Assembly (NCBI GenBank): GCA_023390635.1 | Contig: JAEWCM010000050.1 | Coordinates: 1 to 15,341, forward strand | Direction of reading: 5' to 3' | DNA length: 15,341 nt | Source: Bacillota bacterium | GTDB lineage: Bacteria > Bacillota > Desulfitobacteriia > Desulfitobacteriales > Desulfitobacteriaceae | Part shown: positions 6,668 through 13,426 of the stretch, piece by piece | Position numbering within the stretch: the first letter of the stretch is position 1 | How the letters are laid out: each line of letters starts with the position of its first letter | Translations under genes and position numbers: made by a program | Notes under the pieces: generated by a model | The model's database searches: none | What the model was told of the DNA's origin: nothing | Seen by the model: the letters and a program-made list of their open reading frames with translations, nothing else

Positions 6668-7831
6668 TTATTCTTGTAATTGTACAAAATCATCTTTGGA
6701 AATAACGTGTAAATCTGAAAGATAAATATTTTGTTCCATAGCTTTCTGTCTTGCCTCATTTTCATCTTTGATTGCTGGTGAGTGCCACAGAATATATTTA
6801 TCACTTACTTTCACTTCTGTATAGGCAGCATACTCTTCTGTCAAAATCCCTATTTTATCATCTTTTCTAGAGTAAACACTTAGTTTTAATGTCCCTCTCC
6901 ATCCCACAAAATTTTGACTTATCTCCGGAAATTCAAAATAATCCGTTTTAGATTCTTTAATAATGCGGATCTCGCCATTTTGATAAACGGAGAGCACCTT
7001 TAAATTTGGATTCTCGCTTGAAAAGCCAGTGATCACTATACTAATCCCGTCTGTGTTGATATAGGTAGGGTGTTGCCCGTCCGTTACAATCTTTTTGATA
7101 GAATTATCTTTTAAATCATTTAAGTAAATTGCCGAATATTTCATTTGATCGTCTTCCGGGCCCAACCATGCAATAAAATCTTTACCTACGATCGGCATTA
7201 TAGCATTTTCTCTAAGCAAAGATATTTCCTGGGTTTTTAGATCATATTTCATTATTTCATTGATGACTTTTCCTTTATCTGTTTTACTAGTTGACCAAAG
7301 CAAATAATCACTGTTGAGTGCTATCATTTCATAAGATTCATTTGTTGAAAACTCCTTGTTTTCATTTACTACAGTAACTTTTTGAGTTTTCCTATCATAA
7401 ACAACAATCCTTGATATTCCTTGGGAAGAATTATTTGTTACTTCAGTCCATGCTAAATAATTATCATTAAATTTAAAATAAATTGGACTAACATCATTAT
7501 TTGAAGAATAAATACTTTGTAAAGTTTTTGTATTTAAATTATAGCTTATAATTTCCATAGGACTATCCTTAGTTTGAGGGGTAAATCCAAAAATTTCACC
7601 TTTATCTGATATAGCTAATTCTAACCAAGGTCTTCCGTCTGAAAGTTGTGCTCTTAATGTTTCAACTTTTACGTCTCCAAAAACTTTTTGATAATTTTCC
7701 TCCACGATCTCAACTTTTTTAATATTAGTACTTATTGTATTCGGAGGATTCGATTTTTCTGCTATCTGGTTACAGCCTATCATTAAAATCATTATTAGAA
7801 AAATCGAAATAGAGGAAATTGCCTTTTTCAT
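6668..7831 (-). CDS. Lipoprotein with beta-propeller-like repeats
   Basis: A 387-aa predicted lipoprotein attached to the outer face of the membrane. The start is ATG 7831: the signal peptide MKKAISSISIFLIMILMIGC has a lipobox with Cys20, and AGGCGGG lies upstream. The open frame continues upstream to 7939, but that part runs through a serpin relic and is surely not translated. After a short linker there are at least five or six degenerate repeats of about 45-60 residues. Each has a YDxKTQ-type strand turn (YNLNTKTLQSI, YDRKTQKVTVV, YDLKTQEISLL, YSRKDDKIGIL) and a strand ending in an aromatic-rich xxxW motif (YLAWTE, YLLWST, FIAWLG, FVGWRG, YILWHS). This is the pattern of TolB/YncE-like beta-propellers used for binding rather than catalysis. 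The ligand is unknown. It is a lone gene between hairpin elements and noticeably A/T-rich. Confidence 0.82.
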   Translation of the reverse strand: MKKAISSISIFLIMILMIGCNQIAEKSNPPNTISTNIKKVEIVEENYQKVFGDVKVETLRAQLSDGRPWLELAISDKGEIFGFTPQTKDSPMEIISYNLNTKTLQSIYSSNNDVSPIYFKFNDNYLAWTEVTNNSSQGISRIVVYDRKTQKVTVVNENKEFSTNESYEMIALNSDYLLWSTSKTDKGKVINEIMKYDLKTQEISLLRENAIMPIVGKDFIAWLGPEDDQMKYSAIYLNDLKDNSIKKIVTDGQHPTYINTDGISIVITGFSSENPNLKVLSVYQNGEIRIIKESKTDYFEFPEISQNFVGWRGTLKLSVYSRKDDKIGILTEEYAAYTEVKVSDKYILWHSPAIKDENEARQKAMEQNIYLSDLHVISKDDFVQLQE

Positions 7832-7875
7832 TAAAATAACCCGCCTATTTTTTAATATATTTCCCGCTCCTACCC

Positions 7876-7954
7876 TTACAATGGATCGCCCATCAACCCC
7901 ACAAACAGCAGAACATCCCCCCGGCTCCCCTCCATTCATAGTAATGATAAAAAT
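7876..7954 (-). pseudogene. Orphan serpin C-terminal tail (relic)
   Basis: The minus strand encodes IFIITMNGGEPG and, after a one-base frame change, DVLLFVGLMGDPL then TAA (7876-7878). It aligns end to end with the tail of the intact serpin in this window (IFIITIDGGSPG, then HLPVFVGVVNNPSE), matching the last two strands (s4B/s5B) of the serpin fold. Nothing serpin-like is recognisable further upstream, where a hairpin repeat lies at 7981-8025. It is therefore a scrap of a third serpin copy, most of it deleted. It ends 45 bp before the lipoprotein start and may contribute to that gene's upstream region. Confidence 0.7.
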
Positions 7955-7980
7955 TCAAGAAATTTTTTTAGCAAATTGGA

Positions 7981-8025
7981 GCTGCCAATCAATCCCTCTA
8001 ATACATAAAGGTTTGATCGGCAGCC
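7981..8025. repeat. Dispersed hairpin element, copy A
   Basis: GCTGCCAATCAATCC (7981-7995) pairs with GGTTTGATCGGCAGC (8010-8024) in a 15-position stem with one mismatch and one G-U pair, around a 14-base loop. It is homologous to the 39-bp element at 6541-6579, sharing stem and part of the loop (CTTTAT on the minus strand). It lies about 110 bp downstream of the NTF2-like protein gene and just upstream of the serpin relic. It may be a terminator or a small repeat element. No good T-tract follows on either strand. Confidence 0.6.
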
Positions 8026-8136
8026 CTATTTCAGCTTTTCCTAAGCCTTTAAGTGAATGTGAAAAATACTAATTGTTCCAAAGTATAGTCATTTCTTGTC
8101 ATAGCGACTATAAAAACCTCATTTTCAGCTAAACAC

Positions 8137-8796
8137 TTAAGGTTCACTTCCTGGCGCAAAACCCCATATTTCATCCGAGATCTTCCAATTGCCATCCTTC
8201 TTAATGAACGTTAAATGATCATTAATTACAGCGGATGGATAAGCCATCACCCAATGATCTTCTTGCCACTGCCCAAAAGCTGCTTTAGAAAGATAGGATA
8301 AATCTATTTGCGCTGAATCTCCCTTAATAACAACTGAACTAATTTTAACATCACTCACAGAACCACCAAAAGAGCGAGTGTTTCCGCTATTACTATCTAT
8401 TCCTTGACTTAGAGTCGTTGACTTGTCTGCGCTCTCTTTATCAATCTTCTCCTCTATGTGTTGAGTCAAAGTTTTTTGGCTATTTATAGCGTTTGCAACC
8501 AATTCTGCTTCTTTCTTGTAAAAATCCGAATCTTTCTCAGCAAAATCTTCTATTTGCTTTGTTCTCTCTTCAATCATATCTTTCAAGCTTACATCATCTA
8601 CATTTGTTTTTTGAACCTCACTTGATGCAAATTTATGGAAATTAGCCTTAAAATCCAAATAATCCCTAGCTATATCTTCCAATTGACTTTTATCTGCCTG
8701 ATCTTGGGTTCCCGTAACAGCTTTGATAACTCCAGCGCTAGCAATTAATACCAGCATCGTTCCAAATATAACTGTTATTCTTAATTTAGTTTTCAT
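8137..8796 (-). CDS. Exported protein with helical middle and NTF2-like tail
   Basis: A 219-aa exported or anchored protein. MKTKLRITVIFGTMLVLIASAGVIKAV is an N-terminal signal or anchor. Residues about 35-135 are charged and helical, probably a coiled coil (ERTKQIEDFAEKDSDFYKKEAELV). The C-terminal 70 residues look like an NTF2-like or Amidase_6-associated module (SDVKISSVVIKGDSAQIDLS, then HLTFIKKDGNWKISDEIWGF). The Shine-Dalgarno GGGGGTG overlaps the amidase stop (TAG 8811-8809), so translation is coupled to the amidase. In many Firmicutes an NTF2-like region of this look precedes Amidase_6 in a single polypeptide; here the two parts appear as adjacent genes in reverse order. The role is probably auxiliary to the amidase; this is inference. 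Confidence 0.72.
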   Translation of the reverse strand: MKTKLRITVIFGTMLVLIASAGVIKAVTGTQDQADKSQLEDIARDYLDFKANFHKFASSEVQKTNVDDVSLKDMIEERTKQIEDFAEKDSDFYKKEAELVANAINSQKTLTQHIEEKIDKESADKSTTLSQGIDSNSGNTRSFGGSVSDVKISSVVIKGDSAQIDLSYLSKAAFGQWQEDHWVMAYPSAVINDHLTFIKKDGNWKISDEIWGFAPGSEP

Positions 8797-8808
8797 TTAA
8801 TTCACCCC

Positions 8809-9429
8809 CTAATTATTTGAAGAAGAAATATGAATAGTCAAGACATGGGTCGTTGAATAGTGCTCAGGATTATAAGGCTGTAATGTCCAATAGGCATGAT
8901 ACCGATTACTGGTATGCGCATCAACAAGGTCGCCTACCCACCCACTGGAAGGATCAGTTCCTGTCCCTACCTCCAAACTCAAATGACTGTATCCATCACC
9001 ACTTCCAAAATCGTAAGCAAGAATATCTCCTATCAAAGCATCATTATATTCCGAACTCCCTATATTTCCATTATACATATTTCCAAAAGATCCTCCTGGA
9101 GAATGTGTATATTGGAAAGTTATTTGATCCATAGCAACTGACCAAGAATGAGTCCAAACATTAAAGTAGTGATTAAAATACCAAAAGCTGTTGTCCACAT
9201 TACTATTTCCAGGATAATTGCCTACCATTGAATAACCTCCAGCAAAAAGAGCTTGAGAGATAAAATTAGTGCAATCCTCAGAAAAAACAGGATATACGCC
9301 ACTATTTGGAGATAGCGCATAATTGTCAGCATAATTTTTTGCTGCAGTTCCATTATAAGCAAAAACAGCACTAGTGTCTAAACATAATAAGGCTATTCCA
9401 AGTATTAAAACAGATAATGTCTTCCTCAT
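8809..9429 (-). CDS. Secreted amidase-domain (Amidase_6-like) protein
   Basis: A 206-aa exported putative peptidoglycan amidase of the Amidase_6 (PF12671-like) Cys/His hydrolase type. Signal peptide residues 1-24 (MRKTLSVLILG to AVFA) are followed directly by the domain start YNGTAAKNYADNYAL. Diagnostic features are SEDCTNFISQALFAGGY with the likely nucleophile Cys53, WTHSWSVA, GDILAYDFGSGDGYSHLSLE with the likely catalytic His149, and DLVDAHTSNRYHAYWTL. All expected residues are present and the domain is full length, so it is probably active on cell-wall peptides. The start ATG 9429 follows AAAGGAGG; an in-frame ATG at 9498 with its own GGAGG would add 23 residues before the signal peptide and is less likely. 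It is coupled to the downstream NTF2-like gene. It may trim the cell wall, act on competitors, or be a toxin. Confidence 0.87.
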   Translation of the reverse strand: MRKTLSVLILGIALLCLDTSAVFAYNGTAAKNYADNYALSPNSGVYPVFSEDCTNFISQALFAGGYSMVGNYPGNSNVDNSFWYFNHYFNVWTHSWSVAMDQITFQYTHSPGGSFGNMYNGNIGSSEYNDALIGDILAYDFGSGDGYSHLSLEVGTGTDPSSGWVGDLVDAHTSNRYHAYWTLQPYNPEHYSTTHVLTIHISSSNN

Positions 9430-9730
9430 ATTAAAGCCTCCTTTATTTGTACCCCTCATCCATTTATTACTAATTTGCAAATTTTTAGAACTTTTCATCC
9501 TACCTCCTCTCATCCCAGGAAAAATATTAACATACCATTATCATCTGATCCACTTCTTTATAAAATAATAATAGCTCTACAATTTATTAAAAACCTGGCG
9601 CTTTTTTTGTCGAATAATCAAGAAATTCCTGTAGCATAGCCTCTCTGTTCTGAGATCACTGCACGCTAATTATATCCCAAAAGCTCTTTCGTGTTCTGAC
9701 ATCATAAACCCTAACTATGATGCATAACGC
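9430..9730. other. Upstream region of the amidase operon; no gene seen
   Basis: A 301-bp A/T-rich gap between the decayed serpin and the amidase gene. No coding stretch can be supported on either strand. A minus-strand TATAAT (around 9670-9675) could be a -10 box, but no fitting -35 precedes it. A GGAGG and ATG at 9498 are in frame with the amidase and may be an alternative or vestigial start. No strong terminator hairpin is visible behind the serpin pseudogene. Confidence 0.4.
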
Positions 9731-10804
9731 TCACTCCAACGGATCATTCACCACCCCTACAAACAAAGGCACGCTTCCTGTCATCCCTCCCCCTCATCGT
9801 AATCACATAAATAAGGATCTGTCGAGTATCATATCCACCTTTGCCAGATTTCCAAAGGCCCCTGTCATTCCCGGGATAAAAGCGGAAACTACCGCAGCTT
9901 CACATCCCCTCTCATCAACAGATACATAGGCAAACTGCTCAGCTCTGGAAATAAAGACCTGCTGTAAATCAGTGGGGCCGGCAAAATTGGAAATATGCCT
10001 TATCTTGATCAAAAGCCCGCTTTATCTTTCCCCTTCTTCAGGCAGAGTAAAACCATACGCCCGCTGTCTCCGGATCCAAGGGCTGAGGTATTGTACTTTT
10101 CTCCTCTGGCGAAATCGGCTCATCTTGTACTAAATTCAATTCAATTGTTTGTATCTTGTTGTCAATATTTATTGTTACTATTACTGTAGTAAGCCCCGTC
10201 TCAACTTCAGCGCCTGTTGTATGTGATTTTAAAGTATATGTTTTTTGTGCATGAGAGACAAGGTGATCTTGTGATCCAGGCACAGCGAATTAGCCAATTT
10301 TAAGGAGCCGACCTCGTTATCAAAGTACAGATTTTGAAAAAGGCAGTAAATTTGACTATTGAGAGCCTCCATGTCCAGATTGCTCATGAACATGGCCTTG
10401 ATCATCTCGCTCTGCGTTTCTTCTCCCGCTCCGTTAGCCGTCATCGCCATGTACAGGCTGAGAGGGGAAAAAATCTGATTGCCTTCCGATTGTGCGGCAG
10501 ACAAGGCAGCTGAAGTGGAACCAGAAGTGAATTTTACCAGATTATTCATAAAGCTTTTATCCAGCGTTGTTTCGGCTTTCCGGCTGCCAAACGCATAGTA
10601 GCTTGTTTTCGCCGGATACTCAGGAGAAACAATGGCGCCTGGCTTCAGCGTGTTTTCGTTTTCTAAAACTGTCGGCCTGCCGTTATTTTTGTCATCCTGC
10701 CCACCTGCACTCATGACCGGCAGGATACCTTCAGCCCCTATCGCCATCACGATAATAAAGAGAACTATGGGCAGGCCAATCGTCAGATAACATCTCCGTC
10801 TCAT
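9731..10804 (-). pseudogene. Decayed, chimeric second serpin (membrane-anchored)
   Basis: A broken paralogue of the intact serpin lying 28 bp behind it. The start ATG 10804 has AAGAAGG upstream. The first part (RRRCYLTIGLPIVLFIIVMAI) matches the membrane segment of the intact serpin but lacks the 60-residue cytoplasmic part. The serpin N-terminal third follows (NQIFSPLSLYMAMTANGAGE, FQNLYFDNEVGSLKLANSL) up to about 10285. About 240 bp of unrelated sequence then replaces roughly 200 serpin residues. Serpin homology resumes near 10022 (KRAFDQDKA) and after a frameshift continues as SNFAGPTDLQQVF, YVSVDERGCEAAVVSAF, VDMILDRSLFM, two in-frame stops, and VPLFVGVVNDPLE to TGA (9731-9733). It cannot make a serpin. 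It is a tandem duplication followed by recombination and decay. Confidence 0.85.
10022..10265 (-). other. Unrelated segment replacing the middle of the decayed serpin
   Basis: Between the two serpin-homologous blocks lies a frame reading KTYTLKSHTTGAEVETGLTT, then VIVTINIDNKIQTIELNLVQ, then a Pro/Glu-rich end (SPEEKSTIPQPLDPETAG). A frame change near its end gives YGFTLPEEGER and a stop, itself plausible as an original C-terminus. It does not align with the missing serpin middle (residues about 230-430 of the intact copy). It looks like the C-terminal part of another exported protein captured by recombination. I do not recognise the source. Confidence 0.5.
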
Positions 10805-10832
10805 TGCCAACCTTCTTTCTTCCGAATCGCAA

Positions 10833-12410
10833 CTATTCCGAGGGATTGTTCACAACCCCCACGAAGACAGGCAAATGTCCAGGAGAACCTCCGTCTATGG
10901 TGATGATGAAGATAAAGGGCCGATCAAGGGTTACATTAATCTTTTCCCATACCATATCCTCTCCCCCGCCTGTAGTGGGAAGGGCCACCGTATAGGAGGT
11001 GGCTTCGCACCCCTTTTCATCGACTGAAATATAACTGGCCTGCTGCACCTTGGAAAGGTAAAGAATGTTCAGATCAGCCAAATTGGAGAAATCCGCTTCA
11101 CTCCCAATAAAAGCCTTCTTCATTCCCATCCCCGACAAAATGTCATTCAGGATGTAAGTACTGTCATATTTAAACTTAGGCAGCTTAAGGGTGACTTCCG
11201 CTCCTTTCGCCTTTGTCTGGTAGTCCTGAATAGCTTCTCTGATAAACTGAGGATTCTCCAGCAAGTTTTCCGGGGCAGTGCCCTGATCGGGAAGAATAAA
11301 GAGCATTTCTCCCCCATTTTTCAACTCCTTTGAAGTTATGGCATAATTTTCACCCTTGAAATACTCTGTATGATCTACCGTAGTCATAAAATCACAGCTC
11401 ATTATGCTTCCGTCGGGCAGATGAAACTGATTTTGGGCGGTTTTTCCGGTGGGAAAATGCCATTCCCATTCATCATAAAAATGAACTGTATTAAGTATCG
11501 CCATAATCAGACGGTCGTTCTTATTCTCATTATTGTCTCCCAGATTTAAACGGGTCTTATCATCCTGGCCCAGCTTTCCGCCTGTGTTCTCGGCAATCCA
11601 TTGATTGATCTGCTGAGCGGTGATGATCTTATCCGTAAAATCAACGCTGTAAGAAGAAGTGTAATACTCCTTGGCCAGCGTTTGCAGGAAAGGCTCCTTA
11701 AAAGGTACGGTTTTATCCAGCCACAAGGAATTGGCCAGCTTCAAGTGACCTGCGTCATTATCAAAATAAAGATTGCGGAAGAGTTGGCTGGTTTGCCCGT
11801 TAATAGTATCCATATCAAAGTCACTCATGGATAAGGCACTAAGGATTTCACTCCGAGTTGCACCTTCTGCTCCATTAGCTGTCATTGCCAGCGCCATATA
11901 AAGGCTCAGGGGTGAAAAAATCTGATTTTCCCCCTCATGGCCGGTGCCCAGCAGAGCGGAAGCAGAACGGGAGGAAAAATCGTTCAGTTGATTAATAAAG
12001 CTCCTATCCAAAGTTTCCTTCTTAAAACTATCTGCGCCATAATACGTTGTTTTTTCCGGAAACTCCGGATCGGCAATCGCACTTAGCTTCATCTCTTCGC
12101 CTGGGGCGGACTTGCCGCTGTTATCCTGAGCCTGAGTTTTTGCGCTGGGGGTAGGAAGGTAAGCCTTCACCGAGACCAGCATCATAGCGGCAAAAAATAC
12201 CGCCGCGACACCTATCGCCAGATAACTTTTCCATCCCATCTTTCCGTTTTTCTGTCTAGCCTTTAGCTTTTTTTCCTTCACCCGTACCAGCGCTATATTC
12301 CCTGCTTCAAGCAAAAGGTCTTCCGGCAGGGCAGCTTCCTCCAGCTCCATCCCGTTCAAAACAGCAGGTTCCACATCGTCCATCATTCGCAAGAGCTTTT
12401 TATCATCCAT
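10833..12410 (-). CDS. Membrane-anchored serpin, candidate anti-sigma factor
   Basis: A 525-aa type II membrane protein. The start ATG 12410 has GGAAGGGAG upstream; the GTG at 12422 is too close to that site. Residues 1-61 are cytoplasmic and basic near the membrane (KEKKLKARQKNGKMGWK), TM is about 62-82, a linker runs to about 130, and the rest is a full-length serpin: NQIFSPLSLYMALAMTANGA, LKLANSLWLD, NTVHFYDEWEWHF, KLPKFKYDS, and the signature TLDRPFIFII. The hinge EKGCEATSYTVA has small residues at P15-P10, as in inhibitory serpins, with Cys468 at P14. Counting 17 residues from the hinge Glu puts P1-P1' near GlyGly in LPTTGGGED. Canonical serpins trap serine or cysteine proteases outside the cell. 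The 8-bp overlap with an ECF sigma gene and the topology match sigma/anti-sigma pairs, so it may sense proteases. That role is inferred. Confidence 0.9.
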   Translation of the reverse strand: MDDKKLLRMMDDVEPAVLNGMELEEAALPEDLLLEAGNIALVRVKEKKLKARQKNGKMGWKSYLAIGVAAVFFAAMMLVSVKAYLPTPSAKTQAQDNSGKSAPGEEMKLSAIADPEFPEKTTYYGADSFKKETLDRSFINQLNDFSSRSASALLGTGHEGENQIFSPLSLYMALAMTANGAEGATRSEILSALSMSDFDMDTINGQTSQLFRNLYFDNDAGHLKLANSLWLDKTVPFKEPFLQTLAKEYYTSSYSVDFTDKIITAQQINQWIAENTGGKLGQDDKTRLNLGDNNENKNDRLIMAILNTVHFYDEWEWHFPTGKTAQNQFHLPDGSIMSCDFMTTVDHTEYFKGENYAITSKELKNGGEMLFILPDQGTAPENLLENPQFIREAIQDYQTKAKGAEVTLKLPKFKYDSTYILNDILSGMGMKKAFIGSEADFSNLADLNILYLSKVQQASYISVDEKGCEATSYTVALPTTGGGEDMVWEKINVTLDRPFIFIITIDGGSPGHLPVFVGVVNNPSE

Positions 12411-12966
12411 GGGAAATCTCACTCCCTTCCAAATATCCGGCCAGAGATTTTCTCATTCTGGACAAACGGTTATCAATTACAGAGCGATTCAGCTGAAAAC
12501 GGTCAGCAATGGACTGAATGCTTTCCAGCAGAAAATACCGGCGGATAAAGATGGTTCGGTCCATCTCCGACAACTCGTTAAGGATGAATTGATTAAACTG
12601 CCTTACTTCCTCCCGGTATGTCACGATCTCTTCCGGACCGGGCTGATAAGCTAACATCTCATCCGTAAATTCTTCGAGCAGAATCATCTTTTGCCGGGAG
12701 AGGGAGCGCACTTTATCCACCGCCCTCCGGCGGGTAATCATGGCTACCCAGCTTTTCAGGGATACCCTTCCTTCATCATAGCGGCCAAACGACTGCCAGA
12801 TATCATAGAAGGTGTCGTTCACACATTCCAATACATCTTCCTTATGTACGCTGCCGATCACCGTACAGGCAATGGATACGGATAAACGCCTATACTTGGC
12901 AATCAGCTCTTCCAGCCCCTTGATGTTCCCCTCTTTCAACAGGCTGATAATCATCTGATCATCCAC
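12403..12966 (-). CDS. ECF-type RNA polymerase sigma factor
   Basis: A 187-aa alternative sigma factor of the sigma-70 ECF class. Region sigma2 spans about 18-90 (DVLECVNDTFYDIWQSFGRY, then SLKSWVAMITRRRAVDKVRS, the -10 recognition area). Region sigma4 spans about 122-180 with the -35 reading helix-turn-helix (ESIQSIADRFQLNRSVIDNR). There is no region 1 or 3, as expected for ECF factors. The start is GTG 12966 with GGAGGTGA placed six bases upstream; the ATG four codons later is badly spaced. Its stop overlaps the start of the membrane serpin (ATGGATGA), so the two are made together. ECF factors are usually held by a cognate membrane anti-sigma encoded next door; here that place is taken by the serpin protein. 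The 123-bp upstream gap should hold its own promoter, but I see no clear GAAC/CGTC pair. Confidence 0.93.
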   Translation of the reverse strand: MDDQMIISLLKEGNIKGLEELIAKYRRLSVSIACTVIGSVHKEDVLECVNDTFYDIWQSFGRYDEGRVSLKSWVAMITRRRAVDKVRSLSRQKMILLEEFTDEMLAYQPGPEEIVTYREEVRQFNQFILNELSEMDRTIFIRRYFLLESIQSIADRFQLNRSVIDNRLSRMRKSLAGYLEGSEISHG

Positions 12967-13089
12967 CGAATCACCTCCGAAGCTTCACTTATCTATTCGT
13001 ATCCAGCGGACCAAATCTATCATGAGAAGAAAAATTTTTATGTTCTATTCACCAGTAAGCGAATCCGTTCACTAATTACAAACTTCCTT

Positions 13090-13386
13090 TCAAGGTCCTG
13101 TTCCAGCACTATTAACTTTCCATCCGTCACCATCTTTTATTAAATAAAAGAAGTTCACATCTGAAAAATCACCGATAACTCCATCAACATAATATAGCTC
13201 TCCATACTTTGGGTCTAATCTACCTGACTTCCTTACTATCATTGTTAATGTAAATGAATTGCCTTTTTCTTTTATATATTTAGCTATTACTTGCTCTTGG
13301 GGCGTTTTAGGCCTTACAAATAGGAAAAACAATAGAAGTAATATAACGCTAAATATTATTACCTTATAATTATTTCTCTTATTCAT
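13090..13386 (-). CDS. Small signal-anchored protein, paralogue of the next upstream gene (98 aa)
   Basis: The start is ATG 13386, with AAGGAG nine bases upstream; the longer open frame to 13467 overlaps the end of the preceding gene and is not believed. MNKRNNYKVIIFSVILLLLFFLFV is a signal anchor. The outer part is about 70 residues: SFTLTMIVRKSGRLDP, YYVDGVIGDFSDVNFFYLIK and the C-terminus DGWKVNSAGTGP. It matches the preceding gene's end (VEGVTDVK, LNFFYLKQNG, WYVVSCGSGP), so the two are tandem paralogues. The invariant G-[ST]-GP end is striking. The function is unknown. It is the last gene before the sigma-factor gap. Confidence 0.75.
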   Translation of the reverse strand: MNKRNNYKVIIFSVILLLLFFLFVRPKTPQEQVIAKYIKEKGNSFTLTMIVRKSGRLDPKYGELYYVDGVIGDFSDVNFFYLIKDGDGWKVNSAGTGP

Positions 13387-13426
13387 AGATGAATTCTCCT
13401 TACTAATGGCATTGTTATTTAGATTT

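Noticed and set aside
7832..7939. N-terminal extension of the lipoprotein to 7939
   Set aside because: It overlaps the serpin relic and would bury the lipobox signal peptide; the ATG at 7831 has its own Shine-Dalgarno.
8040..8136. Possible gene remnant reading LAENEVFIVAMTRNDYTLEQ on the minus strand behind the NTF2-like gene
   Set aside because: Only about 27 codons, in AT-rich DNA, with no second piece of support; too short to separate from chance.
12967..13089. ECF autoregulatory promoter upstream of the sigma gene
   Set aside because: GAAC motifs occur on the minus strand, but no CGTC-like -10 lies at 16-17 bases; not enough to call.
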